In this document: positions 16,859 through 25,456 of the stretch, piece after piece
Position numbering within the stretch: position 1 is the first letter of the stretch
Layout of the letters: every line of letters starts with the position of its first letter
From: Kribbella flavida DSM 17836
Lineage (GTDB): Bacteria; Actinomycetota; Actinomycetes; Propionibacteriales; Kribbellaceae
DNA length: 64,000 bases
Assembly: GCF_000024345.1 (NCBI RefSeq)
Contig: NC_013729.1
Span: forward strand, 496,001 to 560,000
Direction of reading: 5' to 3'
Position numbers and translations under genes: made by a program
Notes under the pieces: generated by a model
Databases searched by the model: none
Told to the model about the DNA's origin: nothing
What the model saw: the letters and a program-made list of their open reading frames with translations, nothing else

Positions 16859-17299
16859 TCAGGTCGGCGTCAGAAGTTCGACGGTCGGGAAGTAGGTGCT
16901 GAACCGCGCCTTGTCCCGGGTGATCACCTGGTACTCCGCAATCGCCGCGTGGGCGCCGATGTAGAAGTCCGGCAGCGGCGCGGTCTTGGCGCCACCCCGC
17001 CGGCGGTAGGCAAGCAAAGCCTTCGCCGCCAGGAATCCTGCTTCGTACGGCAACGGTTCACGGCGGAAGTCCGTGCTGGGCACGGCATCGTCGAGGTCCT
17101 CTGTTCGCTCGAAGCCGACCGACACCTCGGCGTAGATGATCGGGTTGATCACCAGCTCCCCCCGGTCGCGAGCGTCAGCCACGGCCGACGCCGACCAGCT
17201 GCCCCAGGTCGAGTCGGCGGTCAGGATGTCCAGGATCACGCAGGTGTCCACCAGGCTCACGGCGGTCGGCACGAGTTGCAGGCGGCGGTCACTCGCCAC
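16859..17299 (-). CDS. vapC: VapC-type PIN-domain toxin (putative RNase)
   Basis: 146 residues from a GTG that overlaps the antitoxin gene by 11 bp; a later GTG just before SLVDTCVILDIL is possible. The PIN fold acidic residues are visible: VDTCVILD (first Asp), YAEVSVGFE (central Glu), and LPDFYIGAHAA with the third Asp, plus a TRDKARFSTYFP tail with the usual R-D. VapC toxins cleave RNA (often tRNA) and are neutralised by VapB. This pair lies between pseB2-pseC and pseG and breaks the Pse genes into two units. Confidence 0.88.
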   Translation of the reverse strand: MASDRRLQLVPTAVSLVDTCVILDILTADSTWGSWSASAVADARDRGELVINPIIYAEVSVGFERTEDLDDAVPSTDFRREPLPYEAGFLAAKALLAYRRRGGAKTAPLPDFYIGAHAAIAEYQVITRDKARFSTYFPTVELLTPT

Positions 17300-17516
17300 G
17301 CAGCAGCTCCATCAGCTCGTCCGTGGTGCGTCGGGTCGTGGCGCGGCCGCGCATCTCCCTGACCAGCCGCTGGCCACGGGTTTCGCTGTCGGGCGCCCGG
17401 ACGATCCGTAGCGTCCCGCCGTCCTCCACCACCTCGACTTCGTCGCCTTCGTGCAGATGGTGCTTGTGCCGGAGCGCGGCCGGGATCGTCACCTGACCCT
17501 TGCTGTTGAGCTTCAT
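17289..17516 (-). CDS. vapB: VapB/AbrB-type antitoxin
   Basis: 75 residues, ATG with a strong AGGAGGA site. MKLNSKGQVTIPAALRH is the SpoVT/AbrB swapped-hairpin DNA-binding motif, followed by GDEVEVVEDGGTLRIV. The C-terminal part (TTRRTTDELMELLRGE) would wrap the toxin. The usual VapB role is to bind both its promoter and VapC. Confidence 0.9.
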   Translation of the reverse strand: MKLNSKGQVTIPAALRHKHHLHEGDEVEVVEDGGTLRIVRAPDSETRGQRLVREMRGRATTRRTTDELMELLRGE

Positions 17517-17526
17517 CCGTCCTCCT

Positions 17527-17537
17527 ACGTATTACGT
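17527..17537. promoter_or_regulatory. palindrome ACGTATTACGT in vapB promoter, candidate VapB operator
   Basis: A perfect 5+1+5 palindrome lies directly upstream of the vapB ribosome binding site in an unusually AT-rich patch (17523-17563). AbrB-type antitoxins bind such short palindromes to autoregulate. It may also influence the divergent pseG gene 37 bp away. Confidence 0.5.
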
Positions 17538-17573
17538 CAGATACATACTACCGAATGCGATACGGTCAGAACC

Positions 17574-18602
17574 GTGACTGTGCGGATCGGCGTCAGGTGT
17601 GATGTGGGGCCCCAGCGGGGGATCGGGCATGTGATGCGGAGCCTGGCGCTGGCCGAGGAACTGGTGAGGCGGGGGGCCGAGGTGGTGTTCGTCTGCGACA
17701 GCCACACGGTTCCCTGGGCGGACGAGCAGATCCGGGCGCGCGGGATCGCGGTGGAGCCGGCGATCTGGACCGTCGAGCAGCACCTGGAGGTGTTCGGCCG
17801 GCTGGGTCTGGCGGCGGTGGTGTTCGACTCCTACGACCTCGATCCGGCCGTGTTCGCGGCGGTCCGGGCGTCCGGGCTGCCGACGCTGGCGATCGTCGAC
17901 GGCGGGTACGGCGCGGCCGAGGCGGACGTGCTGGTCGACCAGAACCTCGGCTCCGAGCTGGACAACCCGCCGTTGCCGGAGGGCACCGTGCGGCTGGCCG
18001 GGCTCGACTACGTGCTGCTGCGGAACGAGATCCTCGAACTGCGCCCCGCCGAGCCGCCCGCGCCCCGGCAGCACGCGGCACCGAAGGTGTTCGCCTTCTT
18101 CGGCGGTACCGACGCCTTCGGGGCCGGTCCGCACGTCGTCCGTGCCCTCGCCGCGACCGGTACGCCGTTCGAGGCGCTGGTGGTCGCCCCGGGTGACGAG
18201 CTGGCCGAGGCCGTCGCAGCGGTCGAGCTGCAAGCGGGCCAGCACGTCGAGGTGATCGGCCCGACGTCGGAGCTGGCCAAGGCCGTGGTGGCGTCCGACC
18301 TGGTCCTGAGCGCGTCCGGTACGTCGACCTGGGAGCTGCTGTGCCTTGGCGCGACCGCGGGACTGGTCTGCGTGGTGGACAACCAGGTGATGGGCTACCA
18401 GCGCACGGTCGCGACCGGCGCCGCGGTCGGAGTCGGTCTGCTGTCGGAGCTTAAGCAGGACCCGTCCGCAGCCGCCGCGGTCCTGCGTCCGCTGCTGCAG
18501 GATCCGGCCGAACGCGCCCGGATCGCCGCGCAGGGCTGGAAGCTGGTCGACGGTCTCGGTCGGGCGCGCGTCGCCGACGCGTTGTTTCAGCGGATCTCGT
18601 AG
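17574..18602 (+). CDS. pseG: UDP-2,4-diacetamido-2,4,6-trideoxy-beta-L-altropyranose hydrolase, PseG
   Basis: 342 residues from GTG 17574 (a GTG at 17580 is equally possible). No ribosome binding site is visible, so the message may be leaderless. This GT-B-fold hydrolase removes UDP in the fourth Pse step. Seen: RIGVRCDVGPQRGIGHVMR with the G-x-G-H-x-x-R signature, FDSYDLD, VDGGYG, then VFAFFGGTDAFG and the donor-site turn LSASGTSTWELLCLG with its serine and glutamate. It is longer than the Campylobacter enzyme (about 274) but like other bacterial PseG/SpsG proteins. The 3' end overlaps the convergent membrane gene by 16 bp. Confidence 0.92.
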   Translation: MTVRIGVRCDVGPQRGIGHVMRSLALAEELVRRGAEVVFVCDSHTVPWADEQIRARGIAVEPAIWTVEQHLEVFGRLGLAAVVFDSYDLDPAVFAAVRASGLPTLAIVDGGYGAAEADVLVDQNLGSELDNPPLPEGTVRLAGLDYVLLRNEILELRPAEPPAPRQHAAPKVFAFFGGTDAFGAGPHVVRALAATGTPFEALVVAPGDELAEAVAAVELQAGQHVEVIGPTSELAKAVVASDLVLSASGTSTWELLCLGATAGLVCVVDNQVMGYQRTVATGAAVGVGLLSELKQDPSAAAAVLRPLLQDPAERARIAAQGWKLVDGLGRARVADALFQRIS

Positions 18603-20839
18603 ACCGTCGCGTCCGCGGTGGCGTGCCGTAGCCGGACGTACTGCTTGAGCGCCGGGGAGATCTCGCCGGCCCGGCGGTCGGCGTACAGCCAGCGGACGCC
18701 GTACTGGCGGAGCCGCTCGATCACCCGGTCCGACGGCGCGGTGAAGGCCGCGTCGTTGGCGGCCAGCAACCGCTGGTCCCAGAACGGCAGCACGCTGGGA
18801 TTGACCCCGGTGGTGACGGCGATCCGGTTGGCCCGGTTGGTGTAGGCCCAGCCCTCGACCAGGACCTGCCGCTCCGACAGCGCGGCGATCCAGAAGTGCC
18901 GGCTGTCGCACACCGTGCCGCGCTGGACGATGCAGTGCGCGTTGGTCGCCACCAGGTCGTCGCGACCGCTGTTGACCCGCAACCAGCGCGCGGCGTCGGC
19001 CTGCGCCTTGGTCGGGCCGTACATGCCGGTGCGGCCGTAGACCACCAGGCTCGCCTGGTCGGAGACCAGACCCGCGAGCGGAAGTGCGGTCGCCCCCACC
19101 ATGCAGGCAGCCACTGCGGCGGCGAAGAACGCGGTCGGAGCCCGTCCCGTCCGCCGTATCGACCGCCAGCCCACCGCGACGACGAGCGCGACCGCCAGCA
19201 GTGCCCCGATCGTCCACAGAAAAGGCAGCTTCACGCCGGCTTGGCCGGAAGCCGCCTCCCGAGCGAGCAGACAGGCGATCAGTCCCGCAGCCGACGCGAC
19301 CGCGACCAGGACGGCGGCCCGCCGGTCCTCCAGGCGCTCGATCAGCTGAGCCAGCCCCAGGCAGGACAGGACCACGAGGAAGGGCACGGCCGTCCGGTAG
19401 AAGTACATCTGACTGATGCCCGGCTGGGTGGTCAGCACGGTCGCGACGAAGGCCCCGATCGAGAGACCGGCCAGGAACGCCGTGGCCGGGTCCCGCCAGA
19501 ACCGGCGCAGGAACAGCACGCCGACCACGGCCAGCCCCCACGCCGTCAGGGTGGCGGCGGCACTCAGCAGTTGCGCCGCCCGGTCCACCCCGGCCCCGTC
19601 CCGCAGGTCGGCGTACGGCGGGAGCTGGATGAAGACCGCGCCGGGCTTGATCTGCAGGCCGGACGACTCGCCACCGAAGATGGCGATCACCGAGCCGACG
19701 AAGACCAGCATCATCACGACCCCGCCGACCACCGCGATGCGCGCCGGCCGGCCGGCGACCAGCCGGACGAAGAAGACCAGGCCGAAGCCGCACACGACCA
19801 GCGGCAGCACGGTGGCCTTCGCACCGGAGGCCGCCAGCGCCAGCAGGATCGCCAGGATCCACCGGGTCCGTGGCGGCTGGTCACGGAGCAGGTCGACGCA
19901 GACGACGACCAGCAAGAGGCCCAGCATCAGGCCGAGGTTCTGGCTCGGGCTCAGGTAGGCGGCGGTCGCCATCGACACCCCACCCAAAGCCTGGTCGTGC
20001 AGTGGCTGCAGAGCGCCGCCGAGACCCGCGACCAGAACTGCCAGCGGTCCGGCCCAAGTGGCGGCCGGGTGCGGCTCGCGTCCGGGCCTCACCAGGAACC
20101 GCTGGGTCAGCACGAAGACCAGCGCGCAGCAGGCCAGCATCAGCGGCAGCCAGGCCAGTCCGTAGACCAGGTGGGTCAGGTCGATCCCGGTGCCCCAGGA
20201 CGTCGCAGCGGCCAACTGGTGGAAGAACGTGTGGTACTTCATCGGCTCGCCGGCGACCCACAGCGGCACGATCGGGACATCGGTCTTCGCGCTCGCGGCC
20301 AGCGCCTGGTGGAAGGCCATGTCCGGGTAGCTGGGATCCGGCGTCGTGTACGGCGGTGCGTAGCGGTCGGGGCCTGTTCGCAGTACGGCGAACAGCACCA
20401 CCCCGCTGGCCGCCGCCAGCAGCCAGGCGGTGACCGGCCGGAGCGGGGCCTCGACCCGCCGCCAGACGCGTTCGCGCACGTCGCGGTCGAGAACGGCGAC
20501 GAGCAAAACCACCGGCGCCCAGACCCACGTCCAGCGCTGCAGCCCCACGGATGCACCGGCCAGGTACACGACCAGCTGGACCGAGGTACCGATCGCGAAC
20601 GCCGCCGCGCAGTCCTCGACCAGGTTGCGGCGGTAGGCACCAATCAGGCGCCACAGCACCAGCCCGGGCAGGCCGACGCCGAGGACGGCGAACGCGGTGA
20701 ACTTGAGTACGTCGAGCACCGGGGCGTGCCGGTCGAGCATCACCAGCGACAGCAGCAGCACGGCCGCCGCGGCAGCCATCCCGGAGACCGGCGCGGCCCC
20801 GGATTCCCGCGGCCCGCGCCGCCGCGCCTTCGACTGCAT
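18587..20839 (-). CDS. multispanning GT-C-like membrane protein, paralogue 3 of 6
   Basis: 750 residues from ATG 20839 (AGGGTG about 7 bp upstream; a GTG 33 bp further out is possible). A short basic N-tail is followed by many membrane spans. Family elements: YPDMAFHQALAASAKTD, MKYHTFFHQLAAA, LSPSQNLGLML, ASGAKATVLPLV, TQPGISQMYFYRTAVP, then the C-terminal domain with AARWLRVNSGRDD, NAHC and VCDSRHFWIAALSER, LVEGWAYTNRAN, FWDQRL, YGVRWLYADRRAG and VYEIR. The FHQALAA and YHxFxHQ histidines, in the first large loop after the early spans, are candidates for GT-C catalytic or donor-binding residues. It overlaps pseG tail to tail. Confidence 0.75.
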   Translation of the reverse strand: MQSKARRRGPRESGAAPVSGMAAAAAVLLLSLVMLDRHAPVLDVLKFTAFAVLGVGLPGLVLWRLIGAYRRNLVEDCAAAFAIGTSVQLVVYLAGASVGLQRWTWVWAPVVLLVAVLDRDVRERVWRRVEAPLRPVTAWLLAAASGVVLFAVLRTGPDRYAPPYTTPDPSYPDMAFHQALAASAKTDVPIVPLWVAGEPMKYHTFFHQLAAATSWGTGIDLTHLVYGLAWLPLMLACCALVFVLTQRFLVRPGREPHPAATWAGPLAVLVAGLGGALQPLHDQALGGVSMATAAYLSPSQNLGLMLGLLLVVVCVDLLRDQPPRTRWILAILLALAASGAKATVLPLVVCGFGLVFFVRLVAGRPARIAVVGGVVMMLVFVGSVIAIFGGESSGLQIKPGAVFIQLPPYADLRDGAGVDRAAQLLSAAATLTAWGLAVVGVLFLRRFWRDPATAFLAGLSIGAFVATVLTTQPGISQMYFYRTAVPFLVVLSCLGLAQLIERLEDRRAAVLVAVASAAGLIACLLAREAASGQAGVKLPFLWTIGALLAVALVVAVGWRSIRRTGRAPTAFFAAAVAACMVGATALPLAGLVSDQASLVVYGRTGMYGPTKAQADAARWLRVNSGRDDLVATNAHCIVQRGTVCDSRHFWIAALSERQVLVEGWAYTNRANRIAVTTGVNPSVLPFWDQRLLAANDAAFTAPSDRVIERLRQYGVRWLYADRRAGEISPALKQYVRLRHATADATVYEIR

Positions 20840-20897
20840 GCCGGTCACCCTAGTCCGGACTCGGCCCCGCACCGTACTCGGACGGTCACGCGCAGCA

Positions 20898-23231
20898 TCA
20901 GGGCAGCTCGTAGATCACGGCGTCGGGCGCCCGGAACCGGACCGTCGCGAGCACGTCGAGATTCGGCGAGACCGCGGTCTGGTTCGGGTCGGCGTACAGC
21001 CAGCGCACGCCGTACTTCGTGCGCAGCAGCCGCAGGTTGTCCCGGGTCGGCGAGCTGAAGGCCCGGTCGTTCTCCTCGAGCTTCTGCTGGTCCCAGAACG
21101 GCAGGCCGTTCGGGCTCATGCCGGTCGCGGCGACCAGGTCGTTGATCGTGTTGGTGTAGCCCCAGCCCTCGACCAGCACGTGCCGCTCGCTCAGCGCGGA
21201 GATCCAGAAGTGCCGGACGTCGCAGCCCAGCGTGTTCTTCGCCGCACAGTGGGCGTTGGTCGCGACCAGGTCGCCGGGCGAGGTGTGGTCGCGCAGCCAG
21301 CGCGCCGCGTCGGCCTGGCTGCTGGTGGGGCCGAGCGGATACCTGTCGGTGAGCGGCGGCAGGGTGACCTGCTCGTAGTTCGCCATCGCCTGGATCGGCA
21401 GCAGCAGCCCGGCGCCCATCCCGGCCAGCACGAACGACGCCATCGCGATCCGGCTCGGCCGGCCGCGGCGCTTCGCCAGCTTCCACAGCCCGGTGACGAT
21501 CAGCGCGACCAGCGCCAGCAGACCGACGGTCCACAGCCAGGGCACCACCAGGCCGGTGAGCGTGCCGTCGGGCCGGCGGAACGGCTTGCCGTCGCCGGGA
21601 TTCGCCCGGACGATCGCCCGGGCCGCGGCGGTCGCGCCCGCGCCACCGAGCACGGAGGCGAGCACGGCGATCCCGGACCGCCGGTCGGCGAACCAGAAGA
21701 CCAGCATCCACGCGCCGGCGGCGGCCAGCGCGGCGATCACCGGGACCGCGGTCCGGTGGAAGTACATCTGGCTGGTGCCGGGCTGGTCGGTCAGCACCAT
21801 GCCGCCGAAGCCGGCGATCGAGATGCCGACCAGGAAGACCATGCCGGGGTCGCGGAACCAGCGAGCCGTCGTACCGGCCAGCACCAGCAGTCCGGCGCTG
21901 CCGAGCAGCAGCGCACCGCAGGTGGTGATCGCGCTGATCCACATCGCACCGTGGTCGTACTCGCCCCAGCCGACGTCCTTGGCGATCAGCGGGTAGATGC
22001 CGATCTTGGCGAAGGTGATCCACGGCCGGACCGCGAGCCCGGAGGAGTGGTTGCCGAACACCACCACGATCGCGGCCAGGAAGATCGCCGACAGCACGGC
22101 GACCAGCGCCAGCGCGCCGACCGCGAACCGGCGGTAGAAGATCCGGATGAACACCACCAGGCCGAGTCCGCAGATGATCAGCGGCAGCACGGTCGCCTTC
22201 GACCCGGACGCGGCGACGCCGATCAGCACGAACAGCACCCAGGTCCCGGGTGCGCTCCGGCCGCGGAGCAGGTCGATGCCCAGCAGCGCCATCAGCACCG
22301 CCAGGCCGCCGCCCAGGTTCTGCGTCGGGCTGCCCCAGACGTAGTTGGTCAGGCCGTCGGCGGGCAGCGCCACGCTGGGGTAGACGTTCACCGTGCCGCC
22401 GACGCCGGCCACCGCGATCGCCAGCGGGCCGGCCCAGCGGGAGCCGGGAGCGATCCGGTCGGTCAGCGCGAAGATCAGCGCACACCCGGCCAGCAGCAGT
22501 GGGACCCAGCCGATCGTGTAGACGAGGTCGGTGAGGTCGACACCGGTCGCCCAGGCGGTCGCCGCGGTGAACTGGTGCCAGAAGTAGTGGTAGTCCATCT
22601 CCTCGCCCTGCAGGTACGGCGCCTGCAGGGGGAAGTCGCGCATCGCGCTCGCTGCCAGCGCCTGGTGGAACCACATGTCGGGTGAGTTCGACCGGGCGTC
22701 GGTGTACGGCGCGGGCAGCAGGTTCCGGTAGTGGCCGATGGCGTACAGCGGGAGTGCGCAGGTGGCGGCGACCAGCCACGCGGTCAGCGGGCTGATCGGG
22801 CGCTCCACCCGGCTCAGGCAGCGCCGGCGCCAGGACGGCACCGCCACGGCGACCATCAGCACCGGAGCAGCCCAGAGCCAGGCCCACTGCTGCAGCCCGA
22901 GCGGCGCGATCGCCAAGTAGACCAGCATCAGCACCGAGACGCCGACGAGCGCCCCGGCCGCGAAGTCCTCGACCAGGTTGTGCCGGAACGGGCTGGCCAG
23001 CCGCCACAGGATCGTGCCCGGCACGGTGATGCCCAGCACCCAGAACCGCAGCAGCGCGACGATGCTGTCCTCGGAGGCGTGCCCGGCCATCAGCCAGACC
23101 ACCAGCCACGCCAGCGCCAGCGCAGCGGCGTACTTGACGAGGTTCCGGCCCACCGCACGCCACGGGAATCGCCGCTTGTCGCTCTCCGCAGTGCTCACGC
23201 TACGCGGCGCGACAGCGGTCGTGGAGGGCAC
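20898..23231 (-). CDS. multispanning GT-C-like membrane protein, paralogue 4 of 6
   Basis: 777 residues from GTG 23231; GTG 23198 is an alternative and neither has a clear ribosome binding site. It is closest to paralogue 3, which lies 58 bp downstream on the same strand, so the pair is probably a tandem duplication. Family motifs: SPDMWFHQALAASAMRDFP, MDYHYFWHQFTAA, GSPTQNLGGGL, ASGSKATVLPLI, DQPGTSQMYFHRTAVP, AARWLRDHTSPGD, NAHC-x8-CDVRHFWISALSER is split over two conserved cysteines, LVEGWGYTNTIND, PFWDQQKLEEND, YGVRWLYADPNQT and VIYELP. It is divergent from the GT2 gene at 23294. Confidence 0.75.
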   Translation of the reverse strand: MPSTTAVAPRSVSTAESDKRRFPWRAVGRNLVKYAAALALAWLVVWLMAGHASEDSIVALLRFWVLGITVPGTILWRLASPFRHNLVEDFAAGALVGVSVLMLVYLAIAPLGLQQWAWLWAAPVLMVAVAVPSWRRRCLSRVERPISPLTAWLVAATCALPLYAIGHYRNLLPAPYTDARSNSPDMWFHQALAASAMRDFPLQAPYLQGEEMDYHYFWHQFTAATAWATGVDLTDLVYTIGWVPLLLAGCALIFALTDRIAPGSRWAGPLAIAVAGVGGTVNVYPSVALPADGLTNYVWGSPTQNLGGGLAVLMALLGIDLLRGRSAPGTWVLFVLIGVAASGSKATVLPLIICGLGLVVFIRIFYRRFAVGALALVAVLSAIFLAAIVVVFGNHSSGLAVRPWITFAKIGIYPLIAKDVGWGEYDHGAMWISAITTCGALLLGSAGLLVLAGTTARWFRDPGMVFLVGISIAGFGGMVLTDQPGTSQMYFHRTAVPVIAALAAAGAWMLVFWFADRRSGIAVLASVLGGAGATAAARAIVRANPGDGKPFRRPDGTLTGLVVPWLWTVGLLALVALIVTGLWKLAKRRGRPSRIAMASFVLAGMGAGLLLPIQAMANYEQVTLPPLTDRYPLGPTSSQADAARWLRDHTSPGDLVATNAHCAAKNTLGCDVRHFWISALSERHVLVEGWGYTNTINDLVAATGMSPNGLPFWDQQKLEENDRAFSSPTRDNLRLLRTKYGVRWLYADPNQTAVSPNLDVLATVRFRAPDAVIYELP

Positions 23232-23293
23232 GAAGGAAGGTTAGGGCACCGGACAGCAGTAGTCTCACCTGGAGAGATCACCGGAGGTCGGCA

Positions 23294-24289
23294 GTGGAAA
23301 CCAGTCAGCCCATTCTGTCCGTCGTCGTGCCGATGTACGACGAGGAGGACGTGCTGCCGATCTTCTTCGCCCGGATGCGGCCGCTGCTGGACGGTCTGGG
23401 CGTCAGCTACGAGGTGCTCGTCGTGGACGACGGGAGCCGGGACGCGACCGCCGCGCTGCTCACGGAGGCCACCAGGCAGTGGCGGCAGCTGCGTCTCGTC
23501 CGGCTGCTGCGCAACTCTGGTCACCAGGCCGCGTTGTCGGCCGGTTTCCGTCGCGCGCGGGGGGAGTATCTGGTCACGATCGACGCCGATTTGCAGGACC
23601 CGCCTGAGGTGATCGCCGATCTGCTGAGCGCGGCGCGGGACAAGGACGTGGATGTTGTGTACGGCGTGCGTTCGGACCGGTCGAGTGATACGTGGGCGAA
23701 GCGGACGACTGCGCGGATGTATTACCGGTTGATGTGCCGGCTGGTGGGCAAGGACATTCCGTTCGACGCGGGTGATTTCCGGTTGGTGTCGCGCCGGGTG
23801 GTCGACGCGGTGAATGCGCTGCCCGAGGACGGCCGGGTGTTTCGGCTGGTGATTCCGTGGTTGGGTTTTCCGAGCGCTGAGGTGTCGTACGTGCGGGCCG
23901 AGCGGGCGGCGGGTGTGACGAAGTACAACGTGAGCAAGATGCTGCGGTTGGCCTTTGACAGTGTGACCGCGTTCTCGGCGGCGCCGCTGCGGTTGGCGAC
24001 CTGGTTGGGGTTGCTGGGTGGGTTGTTGTCGGTGGTGTTCGTGATCGGCGCGCTGGTGACGAAGTTGACGGGTCAGAGCATTCCTGGGTGGACGTCGACG
24101 GTGCTGGCGGTCGCGGTGATCGGTGCGATTCAGTTGCTGTGTCTGGGGTTGCTGGGTGAGTACGTGGCCCGGTTGTTCCAGTCCAGCCAGAAGCGGCCGC
24201 AGTTCCTGGTCGGCTACGACAGCCTCGAGGACCCGGGACACCACAGCTACGCCGAGGTGACCGAGCCCAGGGATCCCGAGCACCGGTAG
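23294..24289 (+). CDS. GT2 polyprenyl-phosphate glycosyltransferase (GtrB/DPM1-like)
   Basis: 331 residues, GTG start with GGAGG 8 bp upstream. GT-A fold: ILSVVVPMYDEEDVLP, EVLVVDDGSRDAT, TIDADLQDPPEVI (the D-x-D-L-Q-D-P signature of GtrB/ArnC/DPM enzymes) and a FDAGDFRLVSRR acceptor region. Two C-terminal membrane spans (about 235-260 and 270-295) end in GLLGEYVARLF. Such proteins load a nucleotide sugar onto undecaprenyl phosphate, giving the donor for GT-C transferases like the six paralogues here. Codon use switches inside the gene: bases about 23640-24170 use many TTG, GGT and GAT codons unlike both ends. Confidence 0.9.
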   Translation: METSQPILSVVVPMYDEEDVLPIFFARMRPLLDGLGVSYEVLVVDDGSRDATAALLTEATRQWRQLRLVRLLRNSGHQAALSAGFRRARGEYLVTIDADLQDPPEVIADLLSAARDKDVDVVYGVRSDRSSDTWAKRTTARMYYRLMCRLVGKDIPFDAGDFRLVSRRVVDAVNALPEDGRVFRLVIPWLGFPSAEVSYVRAERAAGVTKYNVSKMLRLAFDSVTAFSAAPLRLATWLGLLGGLLSVVFVIGALVTKLTGQSIPGWTSTVLAVAVIGAIQLLCLGLLGEYVARLFQSSQKRPQFLVGYDSLEDPGHHSYAEVTEPRDPEHR

Positions 24290-24300
24290 GCTCCGTCTCC

Positions 24301-25440
24301 ATGCCGGACCCGATCGTGTTCTCCAAGGCCTACATCTCCGGCGACGAGCTGGCCTACGTGGCACAGGCCTTCTCGTCGTCCGCCGTCGCGGGCGACGGTC
24401 CGTTCACCGCCCGCGCCACCGAGTTGGTCACCAAGCTCACCGGCGGGCTCGGGTCCCTGCTGACCACGTCCTGCACGCACGCGCTGGAGATGACCGCGCT
24501 GCTGCTCGACCTGGCGCCGGGTGACGAGGTGATCATGCCGTCGTTCACCTTCGTCTCGACCGCCAACGCGTACGCGCTGCGCGGCGCCGTCCCGGTGTTC
24601 GTGGACGTCCGGCCGGACACCCTGAACCTGGACGAGACCCAGGTCGAGGCCGCGATCACGGACCGGACCAAGGCGATCGTGGTGGTGCACTACGCCGGCG
24701 TCGCGGTGGCGATGGACGAGATCCTGGCGATCGCCGCGAAGTACGGCGTCGCGGTGGTCGAGGACAATGCGCACGGCCTCGGCGGCTCCTACAAGGGCCG
24801 TCCGCTCGGCTCGCTCGGGCTGATGGCCACCCAGTCGTTCCACGGCACCAAGAACGTGCACTGCGGCGAGGGCGGCGCGCTGGTCGTGAACGACACCGAC
24901 CTGCTGCACCGGGCCGAGATCATTCGCGAGAAGGGCACCAACCGCAGCCAGTTCTTCCGCGGCCAGGTGGACAAGTACCGCTGGGTCGACATCGGCTCCA
25001 GCTACCTGCCGGCCGACCCGCTGGCGGCGTTCCTGACCGGCCAGCTGGAGCGGTTCGACCAGATCCAGGCGCCGCGGCTGGCGATCTGGGAGCGCTACGA
25101 CCGGGAGCTGGCCGACTGGGCCGGCGCGCGCGGCATCGGCGTACCGACGGTCCCGGAGGAGTGCGTGCACCCGGCGCACATGTACTACCTGCTGATGCCG
25201 TCGCACGAGCACCAGCTGGGCCTGATCGCCCATCTGCGCGAGCGCAACATCACCGCGCCGTTCCACTACATCCCGCTGCACTCGGCCCCGGCCGGCGAGA
25301 AGTACGGCAGGGTCGGCCCCGGCGGGTGCGACGTCACCGAGCGGATCAGCGGCCAGCTGGTCCGGCTGCCGCTGTTCAGTCAGCTGACCGAGGAGGAGCA
25401 GACCCGAGTGATCGAGGGCCTGCTCTCCTACCCGATCTGA
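24301..25440 (+). CDS. wecE: dTDP-4-amino-4,6-dideoxygalactose transaminase (WecE/RffA type)
   Basis: 379 residues. A DegT/StrS aminotransferase that closely follows the WecE/RffA pattern: SCTHALEMTALLLD, GDEVIMPSFTFVSTANA, FVDVRPDTLNLDE, HYAGVA, VVEDNAHGLGG, SFHGTKN with the PLP lysine at 184, IREKGTNRSQFFRGQVDKY and FHYIPLHSAPAGEKYG. The enzyme aminates dTDP-4-keto-6-deoxyglucose at C4. The required rmlA/rmlB enzymes are not in the window, but rmlC/rmlD at 55.6-57 kb imply they exist in the genome. The GNAT gene 16 bp downstream would acetylate the product. Confidence 0.9.
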   Translation: MPDPIVFSKAYISGDELAYVAQAFSSSAVAGDGPFTARATELVTKLTGGLGSLLTTSCTHALEMTALLLDLAPGDEVIMPSFTFVSTANAYALRGAVPVFVDVRPDTLNLDETQVEAAITDRTKAIVVVHYAGVAVAMDEILAIAAKYGVAVVEDNAHGLGGSYKGRPLGSLGLMATQSFHGTKNVHCGEGGALVVNDTDLLHRAEIIREKGTNRSQFFRGQVDKYRWVDIGSSYLPADPLAAFLTGQLERFDQIQAPRLAIWERYDRELADWAGARGIGVPTVPEECVHPAHMYYLLMPSHEHQLGLIAHLRERNITAPFHYIPLHSAPAGEKYGRVGPGGCDVTERISGQLVRLPLFSQLTEEEQTRVIEGLLSYPI

Positions 25441-25456
25441 GACGGAGCCGCCTGCC

